A stretch of DNA of 64,000 nt from Microbacterium sp. SS28. GTDB taxonomy: Bacteria > Actinomycetota > Actinomycetes > Actinomycetales > Microbacteriaceae. This document shows, one piece after another, positions 29,312-38,188 of the stretch; position 1 is the first letter of the stretch, and every line of letters starts with the position of its first letter. The notes beneath the pieces were generated by a model. The model had not been told where the DNA came from and did not search any database. It worked only from the letters and a program-made list of their open reading frames with translations. The stretch lies in the NCBI RefSeq assembly GCF_022761035.1, contig NZ_JAKWJP010000004.1, forward strand, positions 434,001 through 498,000, read 5' to 3'. A program made the translations under genes and the position numbers.

Positions 29312-29776
29312 TCAGCCGACGGCGCCGGAGAGGTGCCGGGCGCCGTGGCGCAGCACCTTGACGACGATCCCGCGGCGTCCGAGCTCGGCGAGCGTGCGCG
29401 TCTCTTCGTCGGTGTTGCGGCCGAGGGCGTGCACGTTCGTCACGACGAGGACGTCGCCGCGCACGAGATGGCCGAAGAGACGGACGAGCCGGGCCTCCCA
29501 CGACTCGAGCGTCTCGGGAGCGGGATGCCGGAACCCTTCGATCGGCACGCCGAACCGCGTCAGCTCGTCCCGCTGCTCGACGACCGACGGCATGTCGTCG
29601 CGCGAGATCACGAGCCCGACCAGCCGCGCACCCGCAGGCCGGGCGAGCCACCAGTCGCGGTCGCGCTGCAGCTCGGTGAAGCACTTCGGGCACTCCGTCA
29701 CGGCGTGCTCCGCCGTCAGTGGGGCCGTCTCAGCGCTCGGCTCCGAAGCATCGTGAGCGTGCGTCGTCTCGGACAT
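29312..29776 (-). CDS. Orphan serine-recombinase-like domain protein
   Basis: 154 aa. After an unstructured start and a CPKC pair (Cys29, Cys32), residues 50-145 follow the serine-recombinase catalytic fold: LVISRDD with Ser58 at the nucleophile position, then GDVLVVTNVHALGRNTDEETRTLAELGRRGIVV, which matches the resolvase stretch around the conserved LGR arginine (Arg120). There is no DNA-binding domain and no mobile element around it, so it is a stand-alone, probably domesticated domain. It may no longer recombine DNA. The pattern is clear but sequence similarity is modest. Confidence 0.7.
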   Translation of the reverse strand: MSETTHAHDASEPSAETAPLTAEHAVTECPKCFTELQRDRDWWLARPAGARLVGLVISRDDMPSVVEQRDELTRFGVPIEGFRHPAPETLESWEARLVRLFGHLVRGDVLVVTNVHALGRNTDEETRTLAELGRRGIVVKVLRHGARHLSGAVG

Positions 29777-29912
29777 GTCCCACCTCCGCCTCTATTGTGC
29801 ACCGCAGGGCGGACACGCTCGTCCGCTCTGTGTACACAACGGCGGGATTCCTGCCGATACGCCCGCACGGCGGCCCTGGATCCGGGGATTCAGACCCCTG
29901 ACTCCGCGCCCA

Positions 29913-29963
29913 TGTCCCACTTGAGCCGGACTCGGCGCTCGCTCATCCGGCCCAAGTGGGACA
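29913..29963. repeat. 17-bp inverted repeat (terminator or dispersed element)
   Basis: TGTCCCACTTGAGCCGG (29913-29929) and CCGGCCCAAGTGGGACA (29947-29963) pair at 16 of 17 positions around a 17-nt loop. It is about 120 nt downstream of the antiporter stop codon and could end that transcript, though it also looks like a dispersed palindromic element. Confidence 0.7.
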
Positions 29964-29971
29964 CGGCAGAC

Positions 29972-30045
29972 AGCGCGACACGGCAGGCGCGCGACACGGG
30001 AGGAAGCGCGACACAGGAGGCGCGCGACGCGGCAGGCGCGCGACG
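29972..30045. repeat. Degenerate GCGCGACAC repeats, about five units
   Basis: GCGCGACACGGCAG, GCGCGACACGGGAGG, GCGCGACACAGGAG, GCGCGACGCGGCAG and GCGCGACGATG follow one another at 14-19 nt spacing just next to the long inverted repeat. They probably belong to the same element. Confidence 0.6.
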
Positions 30046-30081
30046 ATGTCCGCCCGCCCGCCGACGCGTCGAGAACCCGGC

Positions 30082-31827
30082 TCAGTCCCCGTCGTCGAGG
30101 CGCAGCTCGAGGCTCAGCTGGTCGGCGTCGAGCTCGGCGAGCGCGTGCTGCAGGACCGCCGTCGAATACGTGCCTCCCGAGGACAGCTCCGTGAGCCGTC
30201 GCCGCATCGCGTCGATGAGTGCGAGCCGCAGCTCGAGCACGCCGTGCATCGCCTGCGTCGCCTCTTCGTCGGGCGGCTCGATGAGGCGCGCGCCGACGAT
30301 CTGCACGAGCTGCGCAGGGAACGCCGACCCGTCGCGCCGCGCGAGGGAAGGATTGTCGAGAGCGGATGCCGCGGCCGTCCGCAGCTCGTCGTCGAGGCGC
30401 AGCTGCTCGGCGCGGCTCACGACGTCGGCCGCGGAGTCGTCGATGCGCAGCATCCGGACGACCCACGGAAGCGTGAGTCCCTGGAACATGAGACTTCCGA
30501 CGGCGACGAGGAACGCGACGAAGACGAGCAGGGGGCGCTCGGCGGTGTCGTGCGGCAGGGTCTGCGCGGCCGCGAGCGTCACGACGCCGCGCATGCCCGC
30601 CCACACGATGATCGTGCCGTGCTTCCAGCCGAGCGGGGACCCCTGGTAGTAGTCGAGGTCCGCGATCATGCGCGCGACCCGCCCGCGCATCACCGCGAGC
30701 CGTCGCTCTTGACGCGCGGGATCCGTTTCGGGGCGCCGGCGGCCGCGGCGCGATGCGGTATCCGGATCCGCCTCGATCGCGTCGAGCCGGTCATTGAAGG
30801 CTTCGACCTGAGACCTGCGCTGGAGCTTTCGGCGGGCCCGGCGGCTCTGCAGCCAGACGAGCAGCGAGACGTAGGCCGCACGCACGAGCATGATGAGCCC
30901 GAACGCGCCGATCGCGAGCCAGGCCGCGTGGCCGAGGCCCTGGTCGTCGGCGAGGTTCTGCTCGAGCAGCTCCTTGAGCTCGAGGCCCATGATGAGGAAG
31001 ACGCCGCCCTCGAGCACGAGTTCGACGGTGCGCCAGTTGAGCTCGTCCGACATCCGCTGCTCGGGCGTGAACCAGCGCGCCGCGCCCTGTCCCGTGACGA
31101 TGCCCGCGACGACGGCCGCGACGAGGCCCGACCCGCCGAGCTCTTCCGTCGGCAGGTAGGCCACGAACGGCACGACGAAGCCGATCGCGGTGTTGGCCGC
31201 GGAGTTTCGGATGAGCGCGCGCAGCCGCAGGTTGAGCCAGCCGATGATCGCACCGACCACGACGGCGACGAGGACGCCCCAGAGGAACACGCCCACGATG
31301 CCGCCTTCGGGCACGCTGCCCGTGACGGCGATCGCGACCGCGACGCGCAGGAGGACGAGAGAGGTCGCATCGTTGAGCAGGCTCTCGCCCTCGAGCAGCG
31401 TCACGACGCGACGCGAGATGCCGAGCTTCTTGACGATCGCGGTGGCGACGGCATCCGTCGGGCTCAGAATCGCGCCGAGCGCGAGGGCGAGGTAGATGCC
31501 GAGGCCGGGAACGAGCGCGTTGAAGAAGAATCCGAGCACGACAGTGCTGACGATCACGAGCAGCACCGAAAGCCCCGCGATCGGGCCGAAGTCGCGACGG
31601 AATTCGATCGCGGGAAGGCGCACTGCGGCGGAGTACAGAAGGGGCGGAAGGATGCCGACGAGGATGATGTCGGGTTCGACCTCGACGGCCGGGACGAAGG
31701 GCAGCAGGCTCACGCCGATGCCGATCGCGACGAGCAGCAGCGGCCCGGCGATCCGAACGCGCGGTGCGACCGCGGTCGTCACGGCGATCACGAGGATCCC
31801 GACGATCGCGATGACGAGCGCCTCCAT
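30082..31827 (-). CDS. Na+/H+ (or K+/H+) antiporter, CPA1 family
   Basis: 581 aa with about a dozen membrane helices in residues 1-420 and a cytoplasmic tail. Characteristic CPA1 segments are PPLLYSAAVRLP, the ion-binding LSPTDAVATAIVKKLG and EGESLLNDATSLVLLR. The middle loop (about 345-395) is highly charged. It exchanges cytoplasmic cations for protons and serves in pH and salt balance. The start lies 3 nt after the malate dehydrogenase stop codon, so the two are one transcript. The exact cation cannot be told. Confidence 0.93.
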   Translation of the reverse strand: MEALVIAIVGILVIAVTTAVAPRVRIAGPLLLVAIGIGVSLLPFVPAVEVEPDIILVGILPPLLYSAAVRLPAIEFRRDFGPIAGLSVLLVIVSTVVLGFFFNALVPGLGIYLALALGAILSPTDAVATAIVKKLGISRRVVTLLEGESLLNDATSLVLLRVAVAIAVTGSVPEGGIVGVFLWGVLVAVVVGAIIGWLNLRLRALIRNSAANTAIGFVVPFVAYLPTEELGGSGLVAAVVAGIVTGQGAARWFTPEQRMSDELNWRTVELVLEGGVFLIMGLELKELLEQNLADDQGLGHAAWLAIGAFGLIMLVRAAYVSLLVWLQSRRARRKLQRRSQVEAFNDRLDAIEADPDTASRRGRRRPETDPARQERRLAVMRGRVARMIADLDYYQGSPLGWKHGTIIVWAGMRGVVTLAAAQTLPHDTAERPLLVFVAFLVAVGSLMFQGLTLPWVVRMLRIDDSAADVVSRAEQLRLDDELRTAAASALDNPSLARRDGSAFPAQLVQIVGARLIEPPDEEATQAMHGVLELRLALIDAMRRRLTELSSGGTYSTAVLQHALAELDADQLSLELRLDDGD

Positions 31828-31830
31828 GGA

Positions 31831-32841
31831 TTACAGGACGCCCAGGTCGCGCACGGCGGTGCGCTCGGCCTCGAGCTCGGCGACCGAGGCATCGAACCGC
31901 GCGCGGGCGCGGTCGTCGAGGCGGAGTCCCTCGACGACCCGGTAGCCCGATCCATCCGACCGCACGGGGAACGAGCAGACGAGCCCCTCGGGGACGCCGT
32001 ACTCGCCGCGCGAGACGACCGCGGCCGAGGTCCACGCCTCGCCCGTTCCGCCCTGATCGTCGCGGACGTGCTCGATCGCGGCGTTCGCGGCCGACGCGAC
32101 CGACGACGACCCGCGCACCTCGATGATCTCCGCGCCGCGCTTCGCGACGCGGGGGATGAACTCGTCGTCGAGCCACGTCGTCGCCTGCTCGGGGCCGCCG
32201 AGGCGCTCCGCGAGCGCGTCGACGACGGGCACCCCGTGCACCGTCGCGTGCGAGACATCCGGGAACTGCGACGCCGAGTGGTTGCCCCAGATCGCAACGC
32301 CCTCGACCTCGTCGGCACGCACTCCGAGCTCCGCGGCGAGCTGGCCGACGGCGCGATTGTGGTCGAGTCGCGTGAGCGCAGTGAAGCGGTCGGACGGGAT
32401 GTCTGGGGCGGATGCCGCGGCGATGAGCGCGTTCGTATTGGCGGGGTTGCCCACGACGACGATGCGAACGTCGTCGTCCGCGCCGGCGTTGAGCGCGGCC
32501 CCCTGCGGCCCGAAGATGCCCGCGTTCGCCGCGAGCAGGTCGGCGCGCTCCATGCCGGGCCCGCGCGGCCGTGCACCCACGAGCAGGGCGATCTGACAGC
32601 CGTCGAACGCCGTCGCAGGGCTGTCGGTGACCTCGACGCTCTCGAGCAGTGAGAAGGCGCAGTCCTGCAACTCGAGGGCCGCACCCTCGGCCGCCCGGAC
32701 GCCCTGCGGGATCTCCAGGAGCTTCAGTCGGATGCGCCGGTCGGGCCCCAGCATGTCACCCGCCGCGATCCGGAACAGCAGGGCATAGCCGATCTGCCCG
32801 CCCGCGCCGGTGATCGTGACGGTCGTGGTGGTGGTCGCCAT
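31831..32841 (-). CDS. mdh: Malate dehydrogenase
   Basis: 336 aa, the usual length of the actinobacterial NAD-dependent enzyme that oxidises malate to oxaloacetate in the TCA cycle. Visible are the Rossmann motif [14 protein letters not shown], the substrate-binding [23 protein letters not shown], and catalytic His in [19 protein letters not shown] -10 element (32848-32853) ends 6 nt before the ATG, so the mRNA may be leaderless. The antiporter gene follows with a 3-nt gap. Confidence 0.96.
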   Translation of the reverse strand: MATTTTTVTITGAGGQIGYALLFRIAAGDMLGPDRRIRLKLLEIPQGVRAAEGAALELQDCAFSLLESVEVTDSPATAFDGCQIALLVGARPRGPGMERADLLAANAGIFGPQGAALNAGADDDVRIVVVGNPANTNALIAAASAPDIPSDRFTALTRLDHNRAVGQLAAELGVRADEVEGVAIWGNHSASQFPDVSHATVHGVPVVDALAERLGGPEQATTWLDDEFIPRVAKRGAEIIEVRGSSSVASAANAAIEHVRDDQGGTGEAWTSAAVVSRGEYGVPEGLVCSFPVRSDGSGYRVVEGLRLDDRARARFDASVAELEAERTAVRDLGVL

Positions 32842-32847
32842 GCCCAG

Positions 32848-32853
32848 AGCCTA
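32848..32853 (-). promoter_or_regulatory. -10 element TAGGCT for leaderless mdh
   Basis: On the minus strand TAGGCT is followed by exactly 6 nt and the mdh ATG. The same hexamer at the same distance precedes the tryptophan dioxygenase gene. No clear -35 is seen. Confidence 0.5.
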
Positions 32854-32921
32854 TTCCCGCGCGGAAATCAAGGGGGACCAGATATCCGGGCGCAGATGTG
32901 CCCTGCAGGGTACCGTGAAGC

Positions 32922-33794
32922 ATGACGTTCAACGAGAACGCCAACGTCGGGGGGAACACGGCGAGGCGTCGTGGCGCAGGCATCGCGGTGGCCGGAGGTG
33001 GCATCACGGGTCTCGGAGCCCTCGCCGTCCTGCTGCTCGGACTCTTCACGGGAGGCGACTTCTCCGGCATCCTCGGGCCGCTCGCGGGTGGCGGCGGAGG
33101 CGGCGAGGAGTCCGAAGTCGCGAACTGCCAGACGGGGGCCGACGCGAACCGCGACGACGCCTGCCGGCTGGCCGCGGCATCCCTCAATCTCGATCAATAC
33201 TGGGCACGCACCCTCGAGGGGTACCGGCAGCCGCAGCTCATCATCGTCGACGGGTCCACCGATACGGCGTGCGGGACGGCCTCGAACCAGACGGGCCCCT
33301 TCTACTGCCCGCCCGAAGAGACCGTCTACGTCGACCCGACCTTCTTCGCGCTGCTGCGGGAGCAGTTCGACGCGACGGCGGGTCCGCTCGCGCAGCTGTA
33401 CGTGCTCGCGCACGAGTACGGGCATCACGTGCAGCAGATCAGCGGCATCATGGACGCCTACCCGAACAACGGATCAGGCCCCGACAGCAACGGCGTGCGC
33501 ACCGAGCTGCAGGCCGACTGCCTCGCCGGCGCGTGGGTCGCCGACGCGGGGGAGCAGACCGACGAGGCGGGCGTGCCGTTCCTGCAGGCGCCCACACAGG
33601 CGCAGGTGCGCGATGCGCTGAACGCCGCTGCGAGCGTCGGAGACGACCACATCCAGCGGGAGTCCGGAGCTCCCGTCAACCCCGAGGCGTGGACGCACGG
33701 CTCGAGCGAGCAGCGCCAGCGCTGGTTCCAGATCGGGTACGAAGGCGGCTATCAGGCCTGCGACACGTTCGGCGTCTCCGGGGGAGAGCTGTGA
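32922..33794 (+). CDS. Neutral zinc metallopeptidase (YpfJ family)
   Basis: 290 aa. One N-terminal membrane helix (about 22-45, GIAVAGGGITGLGALAVLLLG) anchors an extracytoplasmic domain. Zinc motif HEYGHH has His164, Glu165 and His168, and Glu195 in ELQAD is the likely third ligand. Cys pairs (NCQTG with DACR, TACG with FYCP) suggest disulfides. The family is widespread and its substrates are unknown. The stop overlaps the iminopeptidase start as GTGA, so both peptidases are co-produced. TACCGT at 32911-32916, 5 nt before the ATG, may be a leaderless -10. Confidence 0.92.
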   Translation: MTFNENANVGGNTARRRGAGIAVAGGGITGLGALAVLLLGLFTGGDFSGILGPLAGGGGGGEESEVANCQTGADANRDDACRLAAASLNLDQYWARTLEGYRQPQLIIVDGSTDTACGTASNQTGPFYCPPEETVYVDPTFFALLREQFDATAGPLAQLYVLAHEYGHHVQQISGIMDAYPNNGSGPDSNGVRTELQADCLAGAWVADAGEQTDEAGVPFLQAPTQAQVRDALNAAASVGDDHIQRESGAPVNPEAWTHGSSEQRQRWFQIGYEGGYQACDTFGVSGGEL

Positions 33795-34855
33795 GCGCGC
33801 CGCCGCATCTCGACGACATCCTGTATCCCGCCATCGAGCCGTACGAGACGGGGGAGCTGCTCGTCGGCGACGGCAACCGCGTGTACTGGGAGCAGAGCGG
33901 CAACCCCGAGGGCAAGCCCGTCGTGTTCCTTCACGGAGGACCGGGCGCCGGCACCTCGGACTGGCATCGGCGCTTCTTCGACCCCGCCCGCTACCGGATC
34001 ATCCTGCTCGACCAGCGCGGCTGCGGCCGTTCGACGCCGCACGCGAGCAGCCCCGACGCCGACCTGCGCCACAACACGACGTGGCACCTCGTCGCCGACA
34101 TCGAGCTGCTGCGGCGCAACCTCGCGATCGAGAAGTGGCAGGTCTTCGGCGGATCGTGGGGCAGCGCTCTGGCCCTCGCGTACGCGCAGGCGCACCCTGG
34201 GGCGGTGTCCGAGATCGTGCTGCGGGGCATCTTCACGCTGCGCCGCCACGAGCTCGAGTGGTTCTACGAGGGGGGTGCGTCGGCGATCTTCCCCGACCTG
34301 TGGGAGGACTTCATCGCGCCGATCCCCGTCCTCGAGCGCTCGCGGCTCATGGAGGCGTACGCGCGGCGGCTCGCCGATCCCGACCCCGCCGTGCACGAGC
34401 AGGCGGGCATCGCCTGGACGCGGTGGGAGGCCTCGACCCTTACGCTCCTGCCCGATCCCGACCTCGTCGCCACGATGACCGACACGGCCGCGGCCGTCGC
34501 GTTCGCGCGCATCGAGAACCACTACTTCCTGCACGGCGGGTTCTTCGACGAGGGGCAGCTCATCGCCGGCGTCGACGTGATTCGAGACATCCCGGCTGTC
34601 ATCGTGCAGGGGCGCTACGACGTGTGCACGCCCGCGATGACGGCGTGGGACCTGCACCGGGCGTGGCCCGAGGCCGAGTTCCACATGATTCCGGATGCTT
34701 CGCACTCGGCGACCGAGCCGGGCATCGCGCGTGCGCTCCGCGCTGCGACGGATCGCTTCGCGGAGAGTGTCGCGCCGCGCGACGAGCACCCCGGCATCGC
34801 GGACGACGCCCCCGACTCGGACGGCGGCGACTACGCGGAGATCTACGGCGGCTGA
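33791..34855 (+). CDS. pip: Proline iminopeptidase
   Basis: 354 aa from a GTG in a GTGA overlap. An alpha/beta hydrolase of the S33 family with oxyanion HGGPG, nucleophile Ser122 in GGSWGS, Asp277 in GRYDVCTP and His305 in DASHSATEPG. It removes N-terminal proline from small peptides. The C-terminal 40 residues are acidic and extend past the usual end. The start overlaps the metallopeptidase gene; the stop is 6 bp from the convergent aldehyde dehydrogenase stop. Confidence 0.94.
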   Translation: MSAPPHLDDILYPAIEPYETGELLVGDGNRVYWEQSGNPEGKPVVFLHGGPGAGTSDWHRRFFDPARYRIILLDQRGCGRSTPHASSPDADLRHNTTWHLVADIELLRRNLAIEKWQVFGGSWGSALALAYAQAHPGAVSEIVLRGIFTLRRHELEWFYEGGASAIFPDLWEDFIAPIPVLERSRLMEAYARRLADPDPAVHEQAGIAWTRWEASTLTLLPDPDLVATMTDTAAAVAFARIENHYFLHGGFFDEGQLIAGVDVIRDIPAVIVQGRYDVCTPAMTAWDLHRAWPEAEFHMIPDASHSATEPGIARALRAATDRFAESVAPRDEHPGIADDAPDSDGGDYAEIYGG

Positions 34856-34861
34856 CCTGCC

Positions 34862-36637
34862 TCAGGCCCGGAAGGCCTGCAGCAGGGTCCTGCCGAGCCC
34901 GACCCAGTCGTGCGTCATCTGGAAGCGCGTGAAGCCCTCGCTCACCGCGGCTCCCGTGCGCGACGTGACGAACCACGGCGGCTTGGGCAGCACCGAGAAG
35001 ACGCCGGGACGGCCGATCGCGCCCGCCGAGCGGGGGAACGGGCGGAAGGGCCCGCGCACGACGGACCGTTCGACGCGCGCGAGAAGCAGCGCGTTGTGGA
35101 CGACGCCGAGCCCGCTGCCGACCTCCTCGAGGGTCGCGCCGGGGAATCCGCCCCACGTGAGGTTGGGCTGGAGGTAGCCGAAGGCCGTCCACGCGTTGAC
35201 CGCGACGGTGCCGTAGTGGAGGTCGGCGATCGACTGCTCGAAGTCGGCGCCGAGCGCATCCTGTGTCGCGGGGTCGACGAGGATGTTGGCGCCGAGGGTG
35301 CCGACGAGACGCTCGTTCGCATGCGCGATCGCCGCGTCGAGGAAGGCCTGGCCCTGACCCGCGAGCGTCACGACGCCCAGCACGGGCGCGAAGTACTCGG
35401 TCTGCTCGATCGTGCGCGCCTCTTCGACGGTGTCGAGCTCGACGATCGCGCGCGTGCCGTCCGCGAACCACACGGCGGACGGGTAATCGGATGCCGCGCC
35501 CTCGAGCTTCTCGCTGCTGCGCGGGTACCAGACGGACCGCTGCGGTGCGGCGGCGTAGGCCTTCTCGAGCGCCGCGAGAAACGCGTCGCGCTGCGCCCAG
35601 TCGGCGCTCACGATGAGGACCTGGCCCGCGATGCAGTTGTGCCCGCTGTTCTGCAGTCGCATCGTCGCGACGTGCTCGGCGTGGAAGCGCAGGTCGGCCT
35701 CGGTCCACTCGCCGGGCACGATGATGATCGGCGAGACGCCGCCCAGCTCGGCCGTGATCGGCTTGTCGAGCCGCGGTTTGCCCTCAGCGCGCCGGCGCTT
35801 GGTCTGCGTCGAACCGGCACCGGACGCCGGACCCCACACGATCGTGTCGAACGTCGCGGCGGCGCCCGTGATGTGGACGTGGGCGATGTCGGGATGCTGC
35901 GTCAGGTACGCGCCGACCTCGCCGCCGCCCGTGACGATGCGGAGGAATCCCGGCTCGATGAGCGGCGCGAGGGCGCGCTCGAAGATCGGGACGAGCGCAT
36001 CCTGCGTCGGATTGACCTTGAGGATCGCGACGCGGTTGTTCGCGATCAGCTCGTAGATCACGTCGAGCACGGGGATCGAGGTCACGTTGCCCGCGCCGAG
36101 CACGAGGCCGATGCCGCCGGAGTGCGAGGGGGCGAGCTGAGCGAGTCCCGCGGTGCGCGACGCCTCGGCGGCCGTCACGCCGGGCTCGAGCCAGACCTCG
36201 CCCGTGAAGCCCGACAGCAGGAGCGAGTCGACGGGGCTCAGGGGGAACGCCTGGACGCGGATGCGGCCGCCGGGAGCGGCATCCGTCTTGATGCCGTCGA
36301 GTGGACTCGCGCCGTTGGCGAGCTTCGTGAGCGTGCGGTGATACGCGTCGAGCGCGATGATCGTCGCGTACGGGCCCCCGAGCCACTCCTCACCACGGAG
36401 CGGGTGCCCGGGCGGGAGGCCCTTCGACGTGGCCGCGACATCGGCCCATTCGGGTGCTGCCGCGACGACGGTCGCGCGGAGACGCTCGAGCAGGCGGGCG
36501 CGCTGCCCGATCGTGAGGTGCGACCAGGTCGCGGCGCCCGTCTTGAGGGCGTCGATCGCCGTCTCGATGCCGGCGGCGAACGCAGGGGCGGCGGCGGTCG
36601 CGGCAGGCGCGGGCGAGGTCTTCGCGGTGGGCGGCAC
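34862..36637 (-). CDS. Aldehyde dehydrogenase family protein
   Basis: 591 aa, about 100 longer than a standard aldehyde dehydrogenase, with an Ala-rich N-terminal extension and a longer C-terminal tail. Catalytic Cys335 lies in NSGHNCIAGQ and general base Glu297 in AELGGVSP; TGGGEVGAYL and HITGAAATFD form the NAD site. It oxidises an aldehyde with NAD(P). The GTG start is 8 nt after AAGGAG. It lies 85 bp downstream of the symporter in the same direction as the kynurenine genes but has its own TAGGAT -10-like sequence (36671-36676), so membership in that operon is uncertain. Confidence 0.88.
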   Translation of the reverse strand: MPPTAKTSPAPAATAAAPAFAAGIETAIDALKTGAATWSHLTIGQRARLLERLRATVVAAAPEWADVAATSKGLPPGHPLRGEEWLGGPYATIIALDAYHRTLTKLANGASPLDGIKTDAAPGGRIRVQAFPLSPVDSLLLSGFTGEVWLEPGVTAAEASRTAGLAQLAPSHSGGIGLVLGAGNVTSIPVLDVIYELIANNRVAILKVNPTQDALVPIFERALAPLIEPGFLRIVTGGGEVGAYLTQHPDIAHVHITGAAATFDTIVWGPASGAGSTQTKRRRAEGKPRLDKPITAELGGVSPIIIVPGEWTEADLRFHAEHVATMRLQNSGHNCIAGQVLIVSADWAQRDAFLAALEKAYAAAPQRSVWYPRSSEKLEGAASDYPSAVWFADGTRAIVELDTVEEARTIEQTEYFAPVLGVVTLAGQGQAFLDAAIAHANERLVGTLGANILVDPATQDALGADFEQSIADLHYGTVAVNAWTAFGYLQPNLTWGGFPGATLEEVGSGLGVVHNALLLARVERSVVRGPFRPFPRSAGAIGRPGVFSVLPKPPWFVTSRTGAAVSEGFTRFQMTHDWVGLGRTLLQAFRA

Positions 36638-36722
36638 GGACGCTCTCCTTCGGGCGGGGGGTGTTCTCAGATCCTACGACGCGGGGCTGGGCGAACGGTG
36701 GGACGCAGTCCCGCGCCGCGCG

Positions 36723-38123
36723 CTACGCCGTTTCGATGTCGGCGCGGCGCAGGCGGTAGCGCGCGAGGGTCAGCAGGCTCAGCACGATGAGCGCCGCGGG
36801 GGCGACGCTGAAGCTCACGACGATGCCCGCGATCGCCGCCTCCGGCTGCTCGACGGCCTGGCCCGCCGTCGACGAGACGTAGCCCGTCACCGCGAGGATG
36901 AGCGCGAGCGCCGTCGCGCCGAGCGCGAAGCCGACAGTCTCGCCCGCCGTCCACACGCCGCTGAACGAGCCCGCCTGGCCCGGTCCGCTCGTGCGCTCGT
37001 CGTGCGAGATGACGTCGGGCAGCATCGCCATCGGCAGCGACTGCATGCCTGCGTACGCGATACCCGCGAGCCCCACGGGCACGTAGATCCAGTCGCCGGG
37101 CGCCCACAGCACGCCGACGATCGTGAGTGCCGCGACGGCGAACACGACGCTCGCGATCGCGAAGGCGCGCTCCTTGCCGATGCGGCGCGCGAGCACGCCC
37201 CACGCCGGCGCGGCGAACAGTGCGGGCGCGATGAGGGCGACGAACAGGAACGTGACGGCGTCCTCGGAGTGCAGCACCCATGTCGCGATGTACTGCGCGC
37301 CGGCGAGCATGAGCCCCGTCGCGAGAGCCTGCAGGACGAACGTCGACAGCAGGGCGCGGAACGGCGCGCTGCGCCGGAGTGCCCGAATGCCGGCGGCGAA
37401 GTGCTCGCGGATGCCGGGATTCGGCGCCGACTCTGCCGGGGCATCGGTCGGGATCGCGACAGCGCGCATCGCGACGGTCGTCGCGATGAGCATGCCGAGC
37501 GCGATGACGACGCCCGCGACGATGCCCATCAGGAGGTAGCCCGTGACGGGGTCGCCCGTGAGGCTGCGGAGGGCGGGCCCGCCCGCGCCGAAGAGCAGGA
37601 TCGCGAGCGTCAGCACGACGACGCGCCACGTGAGCAGGCGGGTGCGCTCGTCGTAGCGGGGGGTCAGCTCGGCGGGCAGCGCGATGTACGGCACCTGGAA
37701 GAGGCTGAACGCCGTCGCCGTGAGCGTGAACGCGAGGAAGACCCAGATCGCGCCGACCACGGGACCGAGCGAGGGAGGCGCGGCGAACGTGAGCGCGAAC
37801 AGCACGGGCAGGCTCAGCGCTCCGATGAGCATGAGCCGTCGGCGCGTGCCGTGGCGCGCGAGATCGCGGTCGGTGAGCGCCCCGATCACGGGGTCGATCA
37901 CGACGTCCCACACCTTGGCGAGCGTGATGACGACGCCGGCGGCGAGCGCCGCGACTCCGAGCGAGTCGGTCAGGTAGTACGTCAGGACGAGGCCCGGCAG
38001 GGTCGCGAAGCCGCCCGTGCCGAGCGAGCCGATGGCGTAGCGGCCGATCGTGCCTGCGGGAAGACGGGTGGGCGAGGGGGAGGATGCCGGCGCCGCTGCA
38101 GCGCCGGGAGCGTCGATGCTCAT
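36723..38123 (-). CDS. MFS transporter, GPH-type cation symporter-like
   Basis: 466 aa with 12 predicted helices. It resembles the glycoside-pentoside-hexuronide symporters: LTYYLTDSLG, ITLAKVWDVVIDPVIGALTDRD in the first half and LPDVISHDE after helix 9. It is 65 bp downstream of kynureninase in the same direction. Its substrate is not evident; position suggests it may move tryptophan, kynurenine or anthranilate-related compounds, but GPH relatives usually carry sugars. Confidence 0.85.
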   Translation of the reverse strand: MSIDAPGAAAAPASSPSPTRLPAGTIGRYAIGSLGTGGFATLPGLVLTYYLTDSLGVAALAAGVVITLAKVWDVVIDPVIGALTDRDLARHGTRRRLMLIGALSLPVLFALTFAAPPSLGPVVGAIWVFLAFTLTATAFSLFQVPYIALPAELTPRYDERTRLLTWRVVVLTLAILLFGAGGPALRSLTGDPVTGYLLMGIVAGVVIALGMLIATTVAMRAVAIPTDAPAESAPNPGIREHFAAGIRALRRSAPFRALLSTFVLQALATGLMLAGAQYIATWVLHSEDAVTFLFVALIAPALFAAPAWGVLARRIGKERAFAIASVVFAVAALTIVGVLWAPGDWIYVPVGLAGIAYAGMQSLPMAMLPDVISHDERTSGPGQAGSFSGVWTAGETVGFALGATALALILAVTGYVSSTAGQAVEQPEAAIAGIVVSFSVAPAALIVLSLLTLARYRLRRADIETA

Positions 38124-38188
38124 CGGGTCAGTGTAAGCGAGTGGATGCTGCGCCCCCGGCCTCTCCACAGCCGCCGGCGGGGCGCGGG

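Larger units (their letters stand above)
29777..30081. other. Gene-free 305-bp gap with palindromes and short repeats
   Basis: No convincing gene lies here. On the side of the recombinase-like gene are the hairpin GCGGAC/GTCCGC (29809-29826) and the 10-bp palindrome TGTGTACACA (29829-29838), both upstream of that gene and possible operators. The rest is a long inverted repeat (29913-29963) and a run of GCGCGACAC-type repeats (29972-30045), described separately. Confidence 0.6.

Noticed and set aside
29312..29776. Active transposon resolvase
   Set aside because: No transposase, inverted repeats, res site or DNA-binding domain can be seen.
29956..32652. An 898-codon plus-strand frame over the antiporter and mdh genes
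   Set aside because: Mirror frame of two well-recognised minus-strand genes, with composition typical of GC-rich antisense translation.
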